Shown in pieces: positions 1 through 10,180 of a DNA stretch of 64,000 nucleotides. The translations under genes and the position numbers were made by a program. The notes below the pieces were generated by a model. The model was not told where the DNA came from and made no database searches. It saw only the letters and a list, made by a program, of their open reading frames with translations. Numbering within the stretch: position 1 is the stretch's first letter; the number at the start of each line of letters is the position of its first letter. Source of the DNA: Actinernus sp. WN-2022 (Eukaryota > Cnidaria > Anthozoa > Actiniaria > Actinernidae); the NCBI GenBank assembly GCA_030867875.1, contig JAOWCC010000044.1:2760501-2824500 (forward strand). Direction: 5' to 3'.

Positions 1-1450
1 CTCAGTGCTTCTTTACCACTGGTAATATCCACAATAGTGTAGAGGAAACAGCCGTAGTCATCCAAACAACAAGGTATGACACAATGCATGGTTCTCAGTA
101 GAAGTCATTTGCAGTTTCAGAAAAAAAAAATTCACAAAGGAAGCACATTCTACTTGGTTATTTTAAGACCTGAGCATCAGTCTGGCCAAACTTTGAACAC
201 TCGACCTCCCGTACAACAGACTGGCACTTAGCCACTGTCAGACCTACAGAGGAAGTGGTAGCTGTAGCCATTTGTTTCCAATTATTGGTCATCTGTTCAC
301 ATAAATACTGAGAACCATGTACAATGTGAAATCAGTCACCATAAAATTAATATTGAAAATCATGTTTTGTAATTTATATGATTTTATCATTGTTGTTGAT
401 CCTATAAGCTCAGTAACCAAACCATGCAGTAAACAAAGTTTGGTAGAGGTGATCTAATCACAACAAAATATATTTCTGATATTAAAAGGGAACTGATGAT
501 AGTATGTGAACTTAGTAGGTATCAATATTGACACACACAAACTTTTGGTAGTCCATGGGGGTGTGAGGTACTATGTGTCACAGAAGTACACATAATTCAA
601 ACAACAAAATGCAATTATGGTAGAGTATCTAATGATTGAACTATGTGTACATTACATACCCTGTGCTATATAGCACATATACAGTACCACAGAATCCTGT
701 GTATATATAGTCCCTGGGGAATACCCATCATAAGGGCCATTAGAGGGGGTTATACATGGGGAGGGGGGGGGGGGGGGCAGGGATAATAGCACAGAAAAAA
801 GGGCCAACACTTGCATTAATTTTAGGGGTATAGAATGGTCCCTCAAAAAATTGTGAGTCTCTGCAAAATTCAAGCAAGTCTCGAAATCTCAGCATTTCAA
901 AAAAAGAGTTGGATTTTGAAACAAGGGTCTCAGCGTCTCGGGTTTGACCATTCTATACCCCTAATTTTGATGAACAATAAAACAAAACTAGCGGTAATGT
1001 ACCCATGTAAATAAAAGATGGCTAAACTATAGAATACCATCCAATCCAAGTAAGCCATAGAATCACTGCCACTGCAGTCCACAGTCGTGATCACTTCGGG
1101 ACAATGGACCACATTTGCAGTTAGTTTCACAGCTTACAGTAATAATTGGAGTGTTTGTCATTCTCAAATGACTGCGAAAAGTGGTAACAGTTCATTCTAA
1201 TTAAGATGTCTTCAAAAGTGGCCAATATGTTCTTGGTGGGGGGACTATCCATGAGGGGGAATCGTATATGGAGAGTAGAGGGGGATTATACGGTACAGTG
1301 TATATGCCTCAATAGCACCTCCTTCTGGTTATATTAACAATGTAGTGGGAAGCCACAAATGTTGTTCTCACCATAATGGGACTGCATTGTTAATTTCCGT
1401 TAATTGTCCATTGTTGAACTTATACACAAAAGCAAAGTCTTGAACATCAG
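1..1450. other. non-coding AT-rich stretch
   Basis: I see no convincing gene on either strand. The stretch holds a run of about 17 G near 761-778 and a small hairpin repeat (listed separately). Short open frames here have no recognisable motif. Confidence 0.6.
822..964. repeat. 143-bp hairpin repeat (MITE-like)
   Basis: The 19-base arms TTAGGGGTATAGAATGGTC (822-840) and its exact reverse complement (946-964) enclose about 105 bp. The size and perfect arms suggest a small non-autonomous DNA transposon, but I cannot see a clear target duplication, so the class is open. Confidence 0.5.
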
Positions 1451-1456
1451 AAACGA

Positions 1457-2113
1457 TTACCTTGTGTGCCGATTCCTCATTCCCGTCAATGCACGTCTGA
1501 AGTATTTCCTAACCTGTCTTGGGCTCATTCCTGAGCAATGAAAAAACTTCAGTAATGAGCCTTGAGAGGTGAAGGAGATAACTTCAGCCTTCCCATTCTT
1601 AGCTAAATAAGTAGCGAGATAGCTCTTTGAAATTATCGCAATCTTCCGCATAAGCCACTACTCCTCTGATCACCTCAGATATATGGCGGGAATGTCTCGT
1701 TTTATCATTTTATGCAGAGTAGGGCCTCCCAAATTATTGACTGTTTCTCCCCGCCATTCTTCAGTGGATCGCCTGAAGCCATAGCCTGGACTCCTTTAGA
1801 AACAAAGCAGATTTCTTTGAGAAGGCGAGCGGTGTTAGTGCTCTCACTTTGACTAAAACGTCCTTGACTGTTGCAGGACAGGCAACAACACTTCGACCAA
1901 TCGAGGGCACTGGGCAGTCTCCTGAAGTACGCCATATAATGCATTCTTCCCCCTTCAAACCCTCTAGCCACTCATGTAATTTCTCAATCTGGTCGACCTC
2001 CTTGATACCCTCTTCCCCGTTATCCACTTCTTCGTCACTGCACCTGATTCATCTTCGCGAAACAACAGGTCAAAGACAAAGACATCTTTGTTTATATTGA
2101 AACGAGCCGCCAT
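1457..2113 (-). pseudogene. unrecognised protein-coding remnant
   Basis: On the minus strand an ATG at 2113-2111 opens a frame beginning MAARFNINKDVFVFDLLFRE. After an apparent frameshift near 2025 it continues as an acidic stretch (GEEGIKEVDQIEKLHEWLEG) down to about 1762. A further 64-codon minus-strand frame at 1651-1457 may be a downstream piece. Amino-acid use looks protein-like, but I recognise no family. It abuts the truncated 5' end of the DIRS-like element on the opposite strand, so the junction near 2190 is probably the insertion or truncation point. It could be a host-gene first exon or another transposon's accessory gene. Confidence 0.35.
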
Positions 2114-2194
2114 CTTGACAGCAGCTCCAGACGCGACACCGCTGGTCAGAGGGAATGACAAACAATGCCGATTTGGCGACCTTTTGTGCCCGGC

Positions 2195-2894
2195 GTGATC
2201 GCTAGGGAAATATGGGAATGGTGTATGCCAAGGAGCATATGGCTCACCATTAGCCATATCCCAGGAATAAATCATTCCATTGCAAACAAAGCCTCTAGGG
2301 TCTTTGATGATTCTACAGAATGGAAACTTAATGTACATGTCTTCAACCAAGTCACATATATTCTGGGGAAAACCCAGTATTGATATGTTCGCCTCTAGAT
2401 TGAATTTCCAGAAAATACCATATATGTCTTGGATCCTAGATCCATAGGCCTTGGCAATTGATGCCTTCACAGTGGACTGGACTAATCACTTCTTGTACGC
2501 TTTCCCTCCATTTAGCGTGATACCACAAGTCCTGCAAAAACTAGAAATGGACAAAGCACAAGCAATCCTGATTGTTCCCAATTGGTCCACTCAGCCATGG
2601 TACCCCAAACTAGCAAGACTGTCGATTCAGGAGCCAATCATCCTACCCACCAACAAGACCAATGTACATCTCCTGTTCGACCAAGACAAATCTCACCCTC
2701 TCGGAAACCGACTAAGACTAATGGCCTGCCTCTTATCAGGCGATCCCTCCAGACCAAAGGCATTTCACCAGCTACTCAGGAAACAATACCCAATTCGTGC
2801 CGCACAGGCACACAGAAACAATATAGGGTATACCTTGAGCAGTGGCAATCATTTGCAAATAAATAGAATCTGGATCCCCTTTAACCACCTATAA
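2195..2894 (+). pseudogene. DIRS RNase H domain remnant
   Basis: The translation shows hallmark DIRS RNase H blocks: EIWEWC, IWLTISHIPG, NKASRVFDDSTEW, then after a frameshift near 2375 IDMFASRLNFQ, DAFTVDWTNHFLYAFPPFS and IPQVLQKLEMDKAQAILIVP. A TAG near 2445 interrupts the second frame. RNase H degrades the RNA template during reverse transcription. The end of this frame overlaps, in a different frame, the start of the recombinase reading YLEQWQSFANK (about 2830-2862), an overlap typical of DIRS elements. The upstream reverse transcriptase is absent. Confidence 0.8.
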
Positions 2895-3134
2895 GCAAAG
2901 TACTAGACTTCCTCCAAGAACTGTACGAACGAGGTTTGGGATACAGCTGTCTTAATACAGCCAGGTGTGCATTATCGTCATGTATAGTGTTATAAGGCAA
3001 CATTACAGTTGGGACTCACCCACTTGTACACCGCTTCATCAAAGGGGTGTTTCAAACCAGGCCAGCATTACCTCGTTACACCTCCACATGGGATACTTCT
3101 GTAGTTCTCCAGTACTTAAAGAAACTTCATCCTA
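2815..3134 (+). pseudogene. DIRS tyrosine recombinase, N-terminal part
   Basis: This is the core-binding half of the recombinase. It reads QKQYRVYLEQWQSFANK, then PISKVLDFLQELYERGLGYS and LNTARCALSS, then LVHRFIKGVFQTRPALPRY and LQYLKKLHPI. In-frame stops lie near 2863, 2881 and 2995. The reading stops inside the I codon at 3133-3135 where a piggyBac element entered at TTAA. The same frame resumes at 9133 when one TTAA is kept, so this half and the 9133-9706 half are one gene. Confidence 0.8.
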
Positions 3135-3152
3135 TTAACCCTTTCACTCCCA

Positions 3153-3172
3153 AGAGTGCCATATGGCACTCT
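3153..3172. repeat. 20-bp perfect palindrome just inside the left piggyBac end
   Basis: Bases 3153-3172 read AGAGTGCCATATGGCACTCT, identical to their own reverse complement. They lie 14 bp inside the left terminus and partly repeat the tip (CAAGAGTGCC). The right end has only a diverged half (CAGTGCTTCACTG). It may be a transposase-binding site; that role is inference. Confidence 0.6.
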
Positions 3173-3334
3173 CAGATTGCTGTATTTTAACCAATCGGAT
3201 CTCATAGAATACAATTGGTATGGAATCCCTTTGTGTTTCAACCAATAGGAGCGAATCACAGCTTGTTATTCATACCAAGAAAGTGGGTAGTTGTGATACA
3301 AATATTTTCCGCCATTGCGTTTTGAAGATTAGTA

Positions 3335-4240
3335 ATGGCAAACCTGTTCTCAGAATCCGAAAGCGACAATGAAGAGGTCCTTGGTTTCACCCAAAATGAT
3401 GTAGATATGGCTGTGGGCATTCAAAACAACTCAGATGAAGAAGATTCAGATGAAGAAGTTTCAGATATTTCTCTCAGTGAAAGCAGCAACAGCGACGATG
3501 CTAGTGAAGCCGAGGGGAGTGAAATCCTGAAGTTGATGAATTAGAATGGACGACTGACAACTCACCTGTCCTAGTTGATGACTTTCTGGAACGTACTGGT
3601 CCAACTTCGATGGTTCCAGAAGATGGAACAGCCATAGATTTCTGCCTCTTGCTTTTTACAGAGGAAATAATCGAAAAACTTGTTGAGGAAACGAACCGAC
3701 ACGCTCGCCAGTGCATTGAAAGCAAACCCGATACACAGTGGTATGCAACGACAGTCGAAGAAATGCGTGCCTTCCTTGGTCTAAACATTCTATTTGGAAT
3801 CAAGACTCTCCCTGAAACAAGGGATTATTGGTCTTCCAATCCACTGCTAGGTGTGCCTACAGTTCAGAAAGTGATGCCAAGGAATCGATTTGAGAAAATG
3901 AGACAATATCTCCACCTAAACGGCAAGAACAACGCTTTGCCTCGTGACAATCCTGCCTACGACAAGTTATTCAAAGTGCGGCCATTGTTAGATCTGCTTT
4001 CACGCACATTTATTGATGAATACCAGCCTTCCAAGAATGGTTCAATCGATGAAGGGATGGTTAAATATAAGAGAAGACTTGCATTTAAACAGTACATGCC
4101 AATAAAGCCTGTAAAAAGGGGTATAAAGGTTTGGATTCGGGCAGACGCTAGCAACGGCTACGTGTGTGAACTACAAGTCTACACTGGTAAAAAAGATGGC
4201 GGCCAAACAGAACACGGACTCGGTTATCGTATTGTAACTA
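3335..4240 (+). pseudogene. piggyBac transposase, N-terminal and first catalytic part
   Basis: An acidic N-terminus beginning MANLFSESESDNEEVLGF runs from 3335 with many Asp, Glu and Ser residues, as in piggyBac proteins. A frameshift near 3520 moves the frame to ELEWTTDNSPVLVDDF. The DDE_Tnp_1_7-type body follows: FTEEIIEKLVEETNRHA, EEMRAFLGLNILFGI, RDYWSSNPLLG, RNRFEKMRQYLHL, SIDEGMVKYKRR, and IKVWIRADASNGYVCE with the first catalytic Asp. The protein is cut after YRIVT at 4240 by the Harbinger element and resumes at 8051 (TDLTRKLVGK). Confidence 0.9.
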
Positions 4241-4566
4241 GGGACCTTAAGATCCAGCACGGCTGAGGTGGACGACGGCTGCCGGAAGTAATTTTTTCGA
4301 CAGTCGAGCTATTACACATGCGCGAAAGTATGTATGACGGCGTTCAGGCGAGGTGGACGACGTGAAGTGAACAGGTTTGACGTTTTGTTCAGAACTTGAA
4401 AGCCAAGACTCTACAACAGGCTCAAACTTTGCAGTATTGTCAAACTGTCATCTCTAAATTTTAGTTTCATCTATTTTAATTTCCTTAGTCTCACTTTAAG
4501 GAGATTTACTTTGAGAAAATCAGATACAATACGTATATTCTCAGCCAGACAGGTTGAACCTCCGAC

Positions 4567-5392
4567 ATGAGCGAAAATCAGCCATCAAAGAACACGTAAG
4601 TAAACACCTGAAATAAATTGATTTCTGTATTCGCCTCTAAATAAATTCTTACATATTTTTCAATAATTTTACCTTTCCTACAGAATGGAATGGAGCCCTG
4701 AACACGATGTGATACTTTGCAGAGAAATTTTAGCAACGGAGCCTTTCAAAGCAAAACCGCGAACACTGCAGCGTGGTAATCTTTGGAATGTTGTTGTTGA
4801 AAACTTGAATGACTTAGATCATCCAGTCTTCAGAGTGACCAAACGAGGCATTAGAGATCGCTTTAATCTACTAAAAGATAAGTTCAAGAAACAAAAGAAG
4901 CAGCAAGATAGAGCCAGTGGTATAGAAGTAGAAGAAACCGAGCTCGACGTACTTCTCGAGGAAATCATTGAGAAAGAGCAGTTTTATGAAGGGGAAAACA
5001 ATGAACAAAATGAAGAAAATGACAGAAAATCATTGGAAAGCAAGGCCACTGGAGCAGGGATTAGGCAAAAAGCGATGGAGAGCCTTGGCGAGAGTATGAA
5101 AAGAAAATCAGATTCGGATGAAAGTCTCATTGATGAGAAGCCGAGAAAAAGATCAAGATCTAAATCCTCTGATGCTATAGAATACCTTAAGAGCAAAAGT
5201 GATCAGGAAAAGCAGCTCAGAGAGCAAGATCTTGAGCGAAAACGCAAACAGATGGAAATAGATGAGAAAAAGCAAAATTTAGCTGAGCGGCAGCATAAAG
5301 ACTTCATGACCTTGATGCAAACGATGCAAACGATGCAAACAAGTTTCATGCAGCTGATGCAGTCAGTGGTTCAACAAATGGCTAAAAAGTAA
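4567..5392 (+). CDS. Harbinger Myb/SANT-like accessory protein (two exons)
   Basis: Exon 1 is 4567-4595 (MSENQPSKN plus two bases of the next codon), followed by a GTAAGT intron 4596-4683 ending in CAG. Exon 2 is 4684-5392; the join is in frame (T, then MEWSPEHDVILCREIL). The N-terminal 85 or so residues form a trihelical Myb/SANT-like domain with conserved Trp (EWSPEHD, NLWNVVVENL, RDRFNLLKDKFKKQ). A charged linker, a basic patch (EKPRKRSRSKSSD) and a long coiled coil rich in Lys/Glu and QTMQTMQ repeats follow. In Harbinger elements this protein binds the element ends and brings the transposase into the nucleus. The frame is intact. Confidence 0.85.
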
Positions 5393-6658
5393 TTCAAATA
5401 ATCACGAACCTGATCAGTCGTTAACTCGTTGTTTGTGTTGTTGTTTTTAAGAGAAATCAATCCTCATTCAATGTTTAGAGGTTATGACATGACATGTTTA
5501 TTGATGCAGTCAATGGTTTGACAAATAACATTTTGAAAATTTTACTGACCTGGTTTACCAGATTTATCTGTTAACATATTTCCTGTTTACTAATACTATG
5601 TCTGATATTTTATTTAAGCTTAATAATTTATAGTCCATAACATTAGTTGTCATTCAATGTGTTTGAAATATTTAACTAAAAACAGTTTTTCAATGACGTA
5701 TAAAATGCAAATTGTTCTTCCGTTTTGATGTAAATTTGCAAATTATTTGATATTTAAAATAAAATAAAATGTACAAACCTGTGAAAACTGAGTCATGGAT
5801 CTGTATTTAGTCATGTCTGTTTTAAGACTAAGATCTGTTGTTTAATTGTACCAGTGTTCTTGTACATACCGAAATGATCTTGCATCAATTTTGCAGTAAT
5901 AGCAGATACTGCCAGAATACTTCTATATGAAATATGTGTGATATACTTTGTAGCATATATATAGCTATGGGCAAAAGCTGAGGATAAGTCTACTTTCAAT
6001 GCCAATTAAGCTTTATGAAACACCAACAATACTCTTTCATTGAAGTAGTTTAAATAAGCCTGCATGGGTACCAATATTTATGTTTGATGTTTATGAAATT
6101 TAATGACAAAAGGAAATGGAAACTGAGAAAAAACAGGTCTTATGTCACAAACTGTATACAAAACCTAACCATTCTTACAAAAAACATTCTAGATCAATGG
6201 CTATCAATATCAGTACAACCAGTAGCGTGATTGCAGTAAACCCAAGAAACAATTACTAGATTACTGTAGATGTTGCAGATAACTTTTGTCTTCAGTTAAT
6301 ATTTTTTGTTACTAGTTAATTTCATTTTTTAACTAGTAAATTTTTTTCAACTAGTTAACTATTTTGAAGTGGTTTATATTACTTATTTCAGATACTGTAC
6401 GTAGCAGACAGAGGATGCTAGCAAACGATGAACATGGGAAAACAGGGAGGAGCTAAAACAAATACTTGGGGGAGGGCAGGATGATATTTTAGTCATTTAA
6501 AAAATTACCTTGTTAGAAAAAAAAGAACTAGTTGGAAAAAATTGAATACAAAATTAACTGCAACACACACACTAGTAGACAGTAATTGCATTGTTTTATT
6601 TTGTTTACTTTTGCCTACTAGCTATAAGATTTTCATTTATGTATTCATTGCAATCACC
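5393..6658. other. intergenic part of the Harbinger element
   Basis: Convergent 3' regions of the two Harbinger genes. No gene is seen. ACTAGTTAA-type words recur around 6310-6365 in an AT-rich context. Confidence 0.6.
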
Positions 6659-7908
6659 CTAGTTAAAGTACTCTTGTAGGGAAGGAGGATCAAGGTTGAA
6701 ACATTTGCTTGTGGTATTGCCATAGAGACACGTGTGAGCATTACAAAGCAAAGAACTTAATGTTATCTTCAAATTCTTCTTAAAATCTACAAACTTAAAG
6801 TAGTTAGCTATGTCCCCAAATAGCCACTCAACCGAAATTCTAACACTACTCATTGACCTGTTAAATTCTTCTATAAGAGGATTTGGTGCCACTATTCGAA
6901 AGGGTTTTTGCAGGTGTACCCTTAGGGGGGTAGGCTGGGTCTCCATACAGACATAGCGGGTTCCCTCTTGTTGAAAAAGCATATTGACCAAGATCTCTCA
7001 GCAAGCCTGAATCTGCAAGCATGCCTGCGTCATGCTTCCTCCCTTCTGAAAAGAAGTTATAACAATATATTAGAAACTCATTATGGATTTTGAAACAAAA
7101 AAATACACTGAATTTTATGGAACCTGAAACAACCATAGGGGCTGTTCAAAGTCGGGATCCAGCTAAGCCACAGATCGAATTGGAATTTAGCATCATTTTT
7201 TTTTTACACAAAGAATTACCTATAAACAAATAACATTTACTTACCTACTGGGCCATAGAGGTTTGCTATCATTCCATTGGGTAATGATACAGATTGGACC
7301 TTAAGGCCATGGACCTTTTTATGACCATTGTATACCACTCTCTGGTCCTTATCTGGCCTACAGATTGGTCTCACCGTTCCATCAATGAAACCAAAGCAAT
7401 TTTGAAGGGTAGCGCCTTTATCTGAAATGGATTGTGCATACTGCTCCAGGTTGGGTGAGTTTAAAAGAGTGTCATTCCAGTTGGTCAGTCTATGGTGATG
7501 GTTGTCATAAATCCAATTCATAACTGTGTTACTGATCATAGATATCTCTGGCACTGGTCTGCCAAACCTTTGAACTAAATCACTATACCGACATGGATAA
7601 GCGAGTCTTCTGAGTAGGATAGAGAGACCTTCTGTACCACCAAACACAGTGCCTTGAGAGCACGCCAAATTTGCTGGAATCTGCATAACATCACCAAGAA
7701 AGGGGATTTCATTCTTACAGAATCTAAATTCTGCTATGCACTCGTCGTTATCCATTTCGTCGAGGGAAAAGCGTTCATAATCTTTATAAGGAAGATTTAA
7801 GTTCTTTGAAGAAAAGACATCGTACAGCAAAATAAATTCTTCATCGTCGATATCTTTTGATGAATGAAACACTGTTAAGATATCGCGAATTTCGGCAAAG
7901 TTAGCCAT
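6659..7908 (-). pseudogene. Harbinger DDE transposase (HARBI1-like), nearly intact
   Basis: Exon 1 (7908-about 7240) begins MANFAEIRDILTVFHSSKDI and contains FGGTEGLSILLRRLAYP, RFGRPVPEISMI and GFIDGTVRPICRP with the first catalytic Asp. It ends at a GTAAGT donor after LYGPV. Exon 2 starts near 7045 after a TTTTCAG acceptor: EGRKHDAGMLADSGLLRDLG, then CLYGDPAYP with the second Asp. A run of six C (6930-6935 on the plus strand) adds one base and breaks the frame. The correct frame continues LRVHLQKPFRIVAPNPLIEE and VRISVEWLFGDI with the catalytic Glu, to a stop at 6659. Apart from that one-base slip (real, or a homopolymer sequencing error) the protein looks complete. Confidence 0.9.
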
Positions 7909-8050
7909 ATTTTGATCTCTTCCTGGCGGCGACCTACGTCCTCAATCTTAATCCAAATTTCCCGCGTTTACGGCGCCGTCCTCACTCCAGGCCTTTCTCG
8001 GCCACGGCGTCCTAGACTCGCGTCGCCGTGCTGGATCTTAAGGTCCCCTA

Positions 8051-8886
8051 CTGACCTAACGAGGAAGTTAGTTGGAAAGAATTATCATATTTTCTGTGAT
8101 AATTTCTTCACATCAGCCCACCTTGCTGAAGATCACTTGGGAGACCAGATATACCTGTGTGGAACAACACGAGCAGACAGAAAGGACTTTCCACCAGAAA
8201 TGAAGCGAAGCACGAATGTCGTAAAATCGCTTTGACGAGGCAAGTCCGTTTTTCGCCGAAAAGACAATGTTGTTGCTACGGTTTGGAAGGACAAAAAAGC
8301 TGTGTCTTTCCTGAGTACACAGTGTGATGTGGCTGGAGACCAAACTGTATGAAGAAAGCAGAAGGACGGCACATATATTGATGTTCCTTCGCTTCCCGTT
8401 GTTACTCTATATAACAAGCACATGGGGGCAGTAGACAGAAGTGATCAGATGCGCCAGCATTACCACACTTCTCGTCGCGCTAAGAAATGGTGGAGGTACC
8501 TACTTTGGTTTTGTACAGATGTGGCCATTATCAATGCTTATATTTTGATGCATATGGCCCCAAACCACCCTAATCTAATGCAAGCTGAGTTTCGCTTGGA
8601 ACTAGTGCAAGGGCTCATTTTGGACTTTTCTTCTCGAAAGCACAATGTTTTGCAACCAGCACTTCAAGGTGGGCATTGGCCTATTGAAATGTCAAAGGGA
8701 CGCTGCAAGAGATGCTTGAAGAAGGGAAAGAAAACTTTTTGCAGAATGGGATGTGAGTTGTGCAGCAAGCGAGTGTGTTTACCATGTTTCAAGGGTTTCG
8801 TTTCAAGAACCACACCGCCGCCGACCTATGAGAAGTGTGGCGGGAATTTCAAATTGGACTGTGATTCTGAGTTGAAGATTTCGTAA
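8051..8886 (+). pseudogene. piggyBac transposase, C-terminal part
   Basis: The frame resumes after the Harbinger insert: DLTRKLVGKNYHIFCDNFFT carries the second catalytic Asp and MGAVDRSDQMRQHY the third. KKWWRYLLWFCTDVAIINAY follows. The tail is the cysteine-rich domain CKRCLKKGKKTFCRMGCELC with more Cys after it, which in active piggyBac proteins binds the element ends. TGA codons at 8233 and 8350 break an otherwise continuous frame that ends with TAA near 8884. The 3' untranslated part and right TIR follow to 9128. Confidence 0.9.
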
Positions 8887-9132
8887 AAGAAACCAGTATA
8901 AATATGACACAAACTTCAATGATGATTTGTTGTATTCCTTTTATTTCAACATGTGTATTATATATTACTAGAGACAAAGTTTTAACCTAGAAAAGGGAAA
9001 ACAGGGCTGGTGGTGTCTAGTGCAATGGAGATGATGTAGGTCAAAATCTATTTAATTTGGGTAATTTATGCTAAAGGCCTCTGGGATAATAGGGCAGTAA
9101 CAGTGAAGCACTGGTGGGAGTGAAAGGGTTAA

Positions 9133-9706
9133 AGAACTGGGACTGCAAAAGCTTACATACAAATTAATTATGTTATGCGCTCTAGTCACAGGGCAACGCT
9201 GCCAAATACTTCACTGCATGAATTTAAAGAACATGCACATAGACACCACCATGTCATATGTTTTCCATATTGAACAACTTGTAAAGCAGTCTGCCCCAGG
9301 AAAACAACAACCGGTCCTGGGCCTACCCAGATTTCCTGCAGATTACAGCTTGTGTGTGGCTTCTGTTCTTGACGAATACGTAAGGCGCACCTCACCGCTT
9401 CGGGGTGAGGAAGATCAACTGTTTATTAGTTTTACTAGCCCACACCACAGAGTATCAAAGGACTCGATCTCCAGGTGGATAAAGACAGTTATGCAGCAGG
9501 CTGGTATTGAAACGTCTGTCTTCAAACCACACAGTACCCGAGTAGCATCGAGAAGTAAGGCAAATAAGGCAATTGAGCTGGCGTCAATTATGAAATCAGC
9601 CAGTTGGAATAGTGATTGTGTATTTAACCGGTTCTACTGCAAACCCATAGAACCACAGAGGCCATGTGACAGCTTTGGACATGTAATCCTATCTGCCGTA
9701 CTCTAA
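9133..9706 (+). pseudogene. DIRS tyrosine recombinase, catalytic C-terminal part
   Basis: This is the catalytic half of the DIRS recombinase, beginning right after the 3' TTAA of the piggyBac insert. It shows LTYKLIMLCALVTGQRCQ (first catalytic Arg in TGQR), QLFISFTSPHH, the box-II triad FKPHSTRVASRSKAN (His-x-x-Arg) and FNRFYCKP, in which the Tyr is the expected nucleophile. These residues cut and rejoin DNA during integration of the circular cDNA. This half reads open for about 178 codons to a TAA and is much less damaged than the N-terminal half. Confidence 0.85.
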
Positions 9707-9903
9707 TCTATATAACTCGTGCCTTATCTCCACATTATTGTGGTCTTGCTACGTTTACAGTAGCCATTGGTTATGGGACTTTCCTTGCACCTGTATTGGG
9801 ATTGATTCAGCTAACAAAGGTGCTGTTGTTGTTATATCTTGTGTGTCAGAGTGACCACATGACTTTAAAATCTCGTGGAATCTCTGCGGTAGATGACTGA
9901 TAG

Positions 9904-10179
9904 AATTTTAAAATTTCACGAAACTCACCTGGAAGTTGAAGTTTGATTCGGATTCTATCAGTCATCTAAAGAGCAGAGATGCCACGCCCGCCCATATATT
10001 CCTCCCTGCAGTTTTTGCAACTGCACAATCATATTCAGGCCTCATGTGGCCACTCTTGTTTTTAAATATGATCAGCCTTGCGCATGTGTAGTATCGCGTG
10101 TAATCTCTGCTCTGTAGATGACTGATAGAATCCCAATCAAACTTCAACTTCCAGGTAAGTTTCGTTTAATTTTAAAATT
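9904..10179. repeat. DIRS terminal inverted repeat, two 77-bp arms
   Basis: The arm at 9904-9980 and its near-perfect reverse complement at 10103-10179 flank about 120 bp. Shared blocks include GGAAGTTGAAGTTTGATT and GATTCTATCAGTCATCT. A shorter direct copy (GTAGATGACTGATAGAAT) also lies just outside the left arm near 9890. Such combined inverted and direct terminal copies fit the complex ends of DIRS elements, which let the recombinase circularise cDNA. Confidence 0.65.
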
Positions 10180-10180
10180 A

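Larger units (their letters stand above)
4241..8047. mobile_element. PIF/Harbinger DNA transposon nested in the piggyBac transposase
   Basis: The element is 3807 bp with perfect 23-bp terminal inverted repeats (4241-4263 and 8025-8047; tip GGGACCTTAAGATCC) and a 3-bp target duplication CTA (4238-4240 and 8048-8050). It carries the two genes expected of this superfamily in convergent orientation: a Myb/SANT-like protein (plus strand, 4567-5392) and a DDE transposase (minus strand, 7908-6659). GAGGTGGACGAC occurs twice near the left end (about 4265 and 4348) as possible subterminal binding sites. Perfect TIRs and TSD point to recent insertion. Confidence 0.95.
3135..9132 (+). mobile_element. 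piggyBac element inserted in the DIRS recombinase
   Basis: TTAA stands at both ends (3135-3138 and 9129-9132), the diagnostic piggyBac target duplication. The terminal inverted repeats start CCCTTTCACTCCCA (14 bp) on both sides. Without the inner Harbinger insert the element is about 2.2 kb. It encodes a piggyBac transposase (3335-8886, split) with a cysteine-rich tail. Its insertion interrupts the DIRS recombinase, and precise excision would restore the reading frame, as is characteristic of piggyBac. The transposase carries one frameshift and two TGA stops besides the insert, so it cannot act by itself. Confidence 0.93.
2195..10180 (+). mobile_element. DIRS-like tyrosine-recombinase retrotransposon, 5'-truncated and split by nested inserts
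   Basis: In order along the plus strand the element holds an RNase H region (2195-2894), the N-terminal part of a tyrosine recombinase (to 3134), a 6-kb piggyBac insert, the recombinase catalytic part (9133-9706) and a terminal inverted-repeat structure (9904-10179). Gag and most of the reverse transcriptase are missing at the 5' side. DIRS elements integrate with a tyrosine recombinase instead of a DDE integrase and carry inverted or split repeats instead of LTRs. The architecture and motifs here match. Several stops and frameshifts show the copy is dead. Confidence 0.85.

Noticed and set aside
1964..2470. 168-codon minus-strand frame as a gene
   Set aside because: From about 2195 on it is the antisense of the DIRS RNase H domain, which has clear motifs on the plus strand. 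Only the part below about 2113 may be a separate minus-strand remnant.
8113..8423. minus-strand ORFs over the piggyBac gene
   Set aside because: They are antisense shadows of the piggyBac transposase, whose catalytic motifs are on the plus strand.
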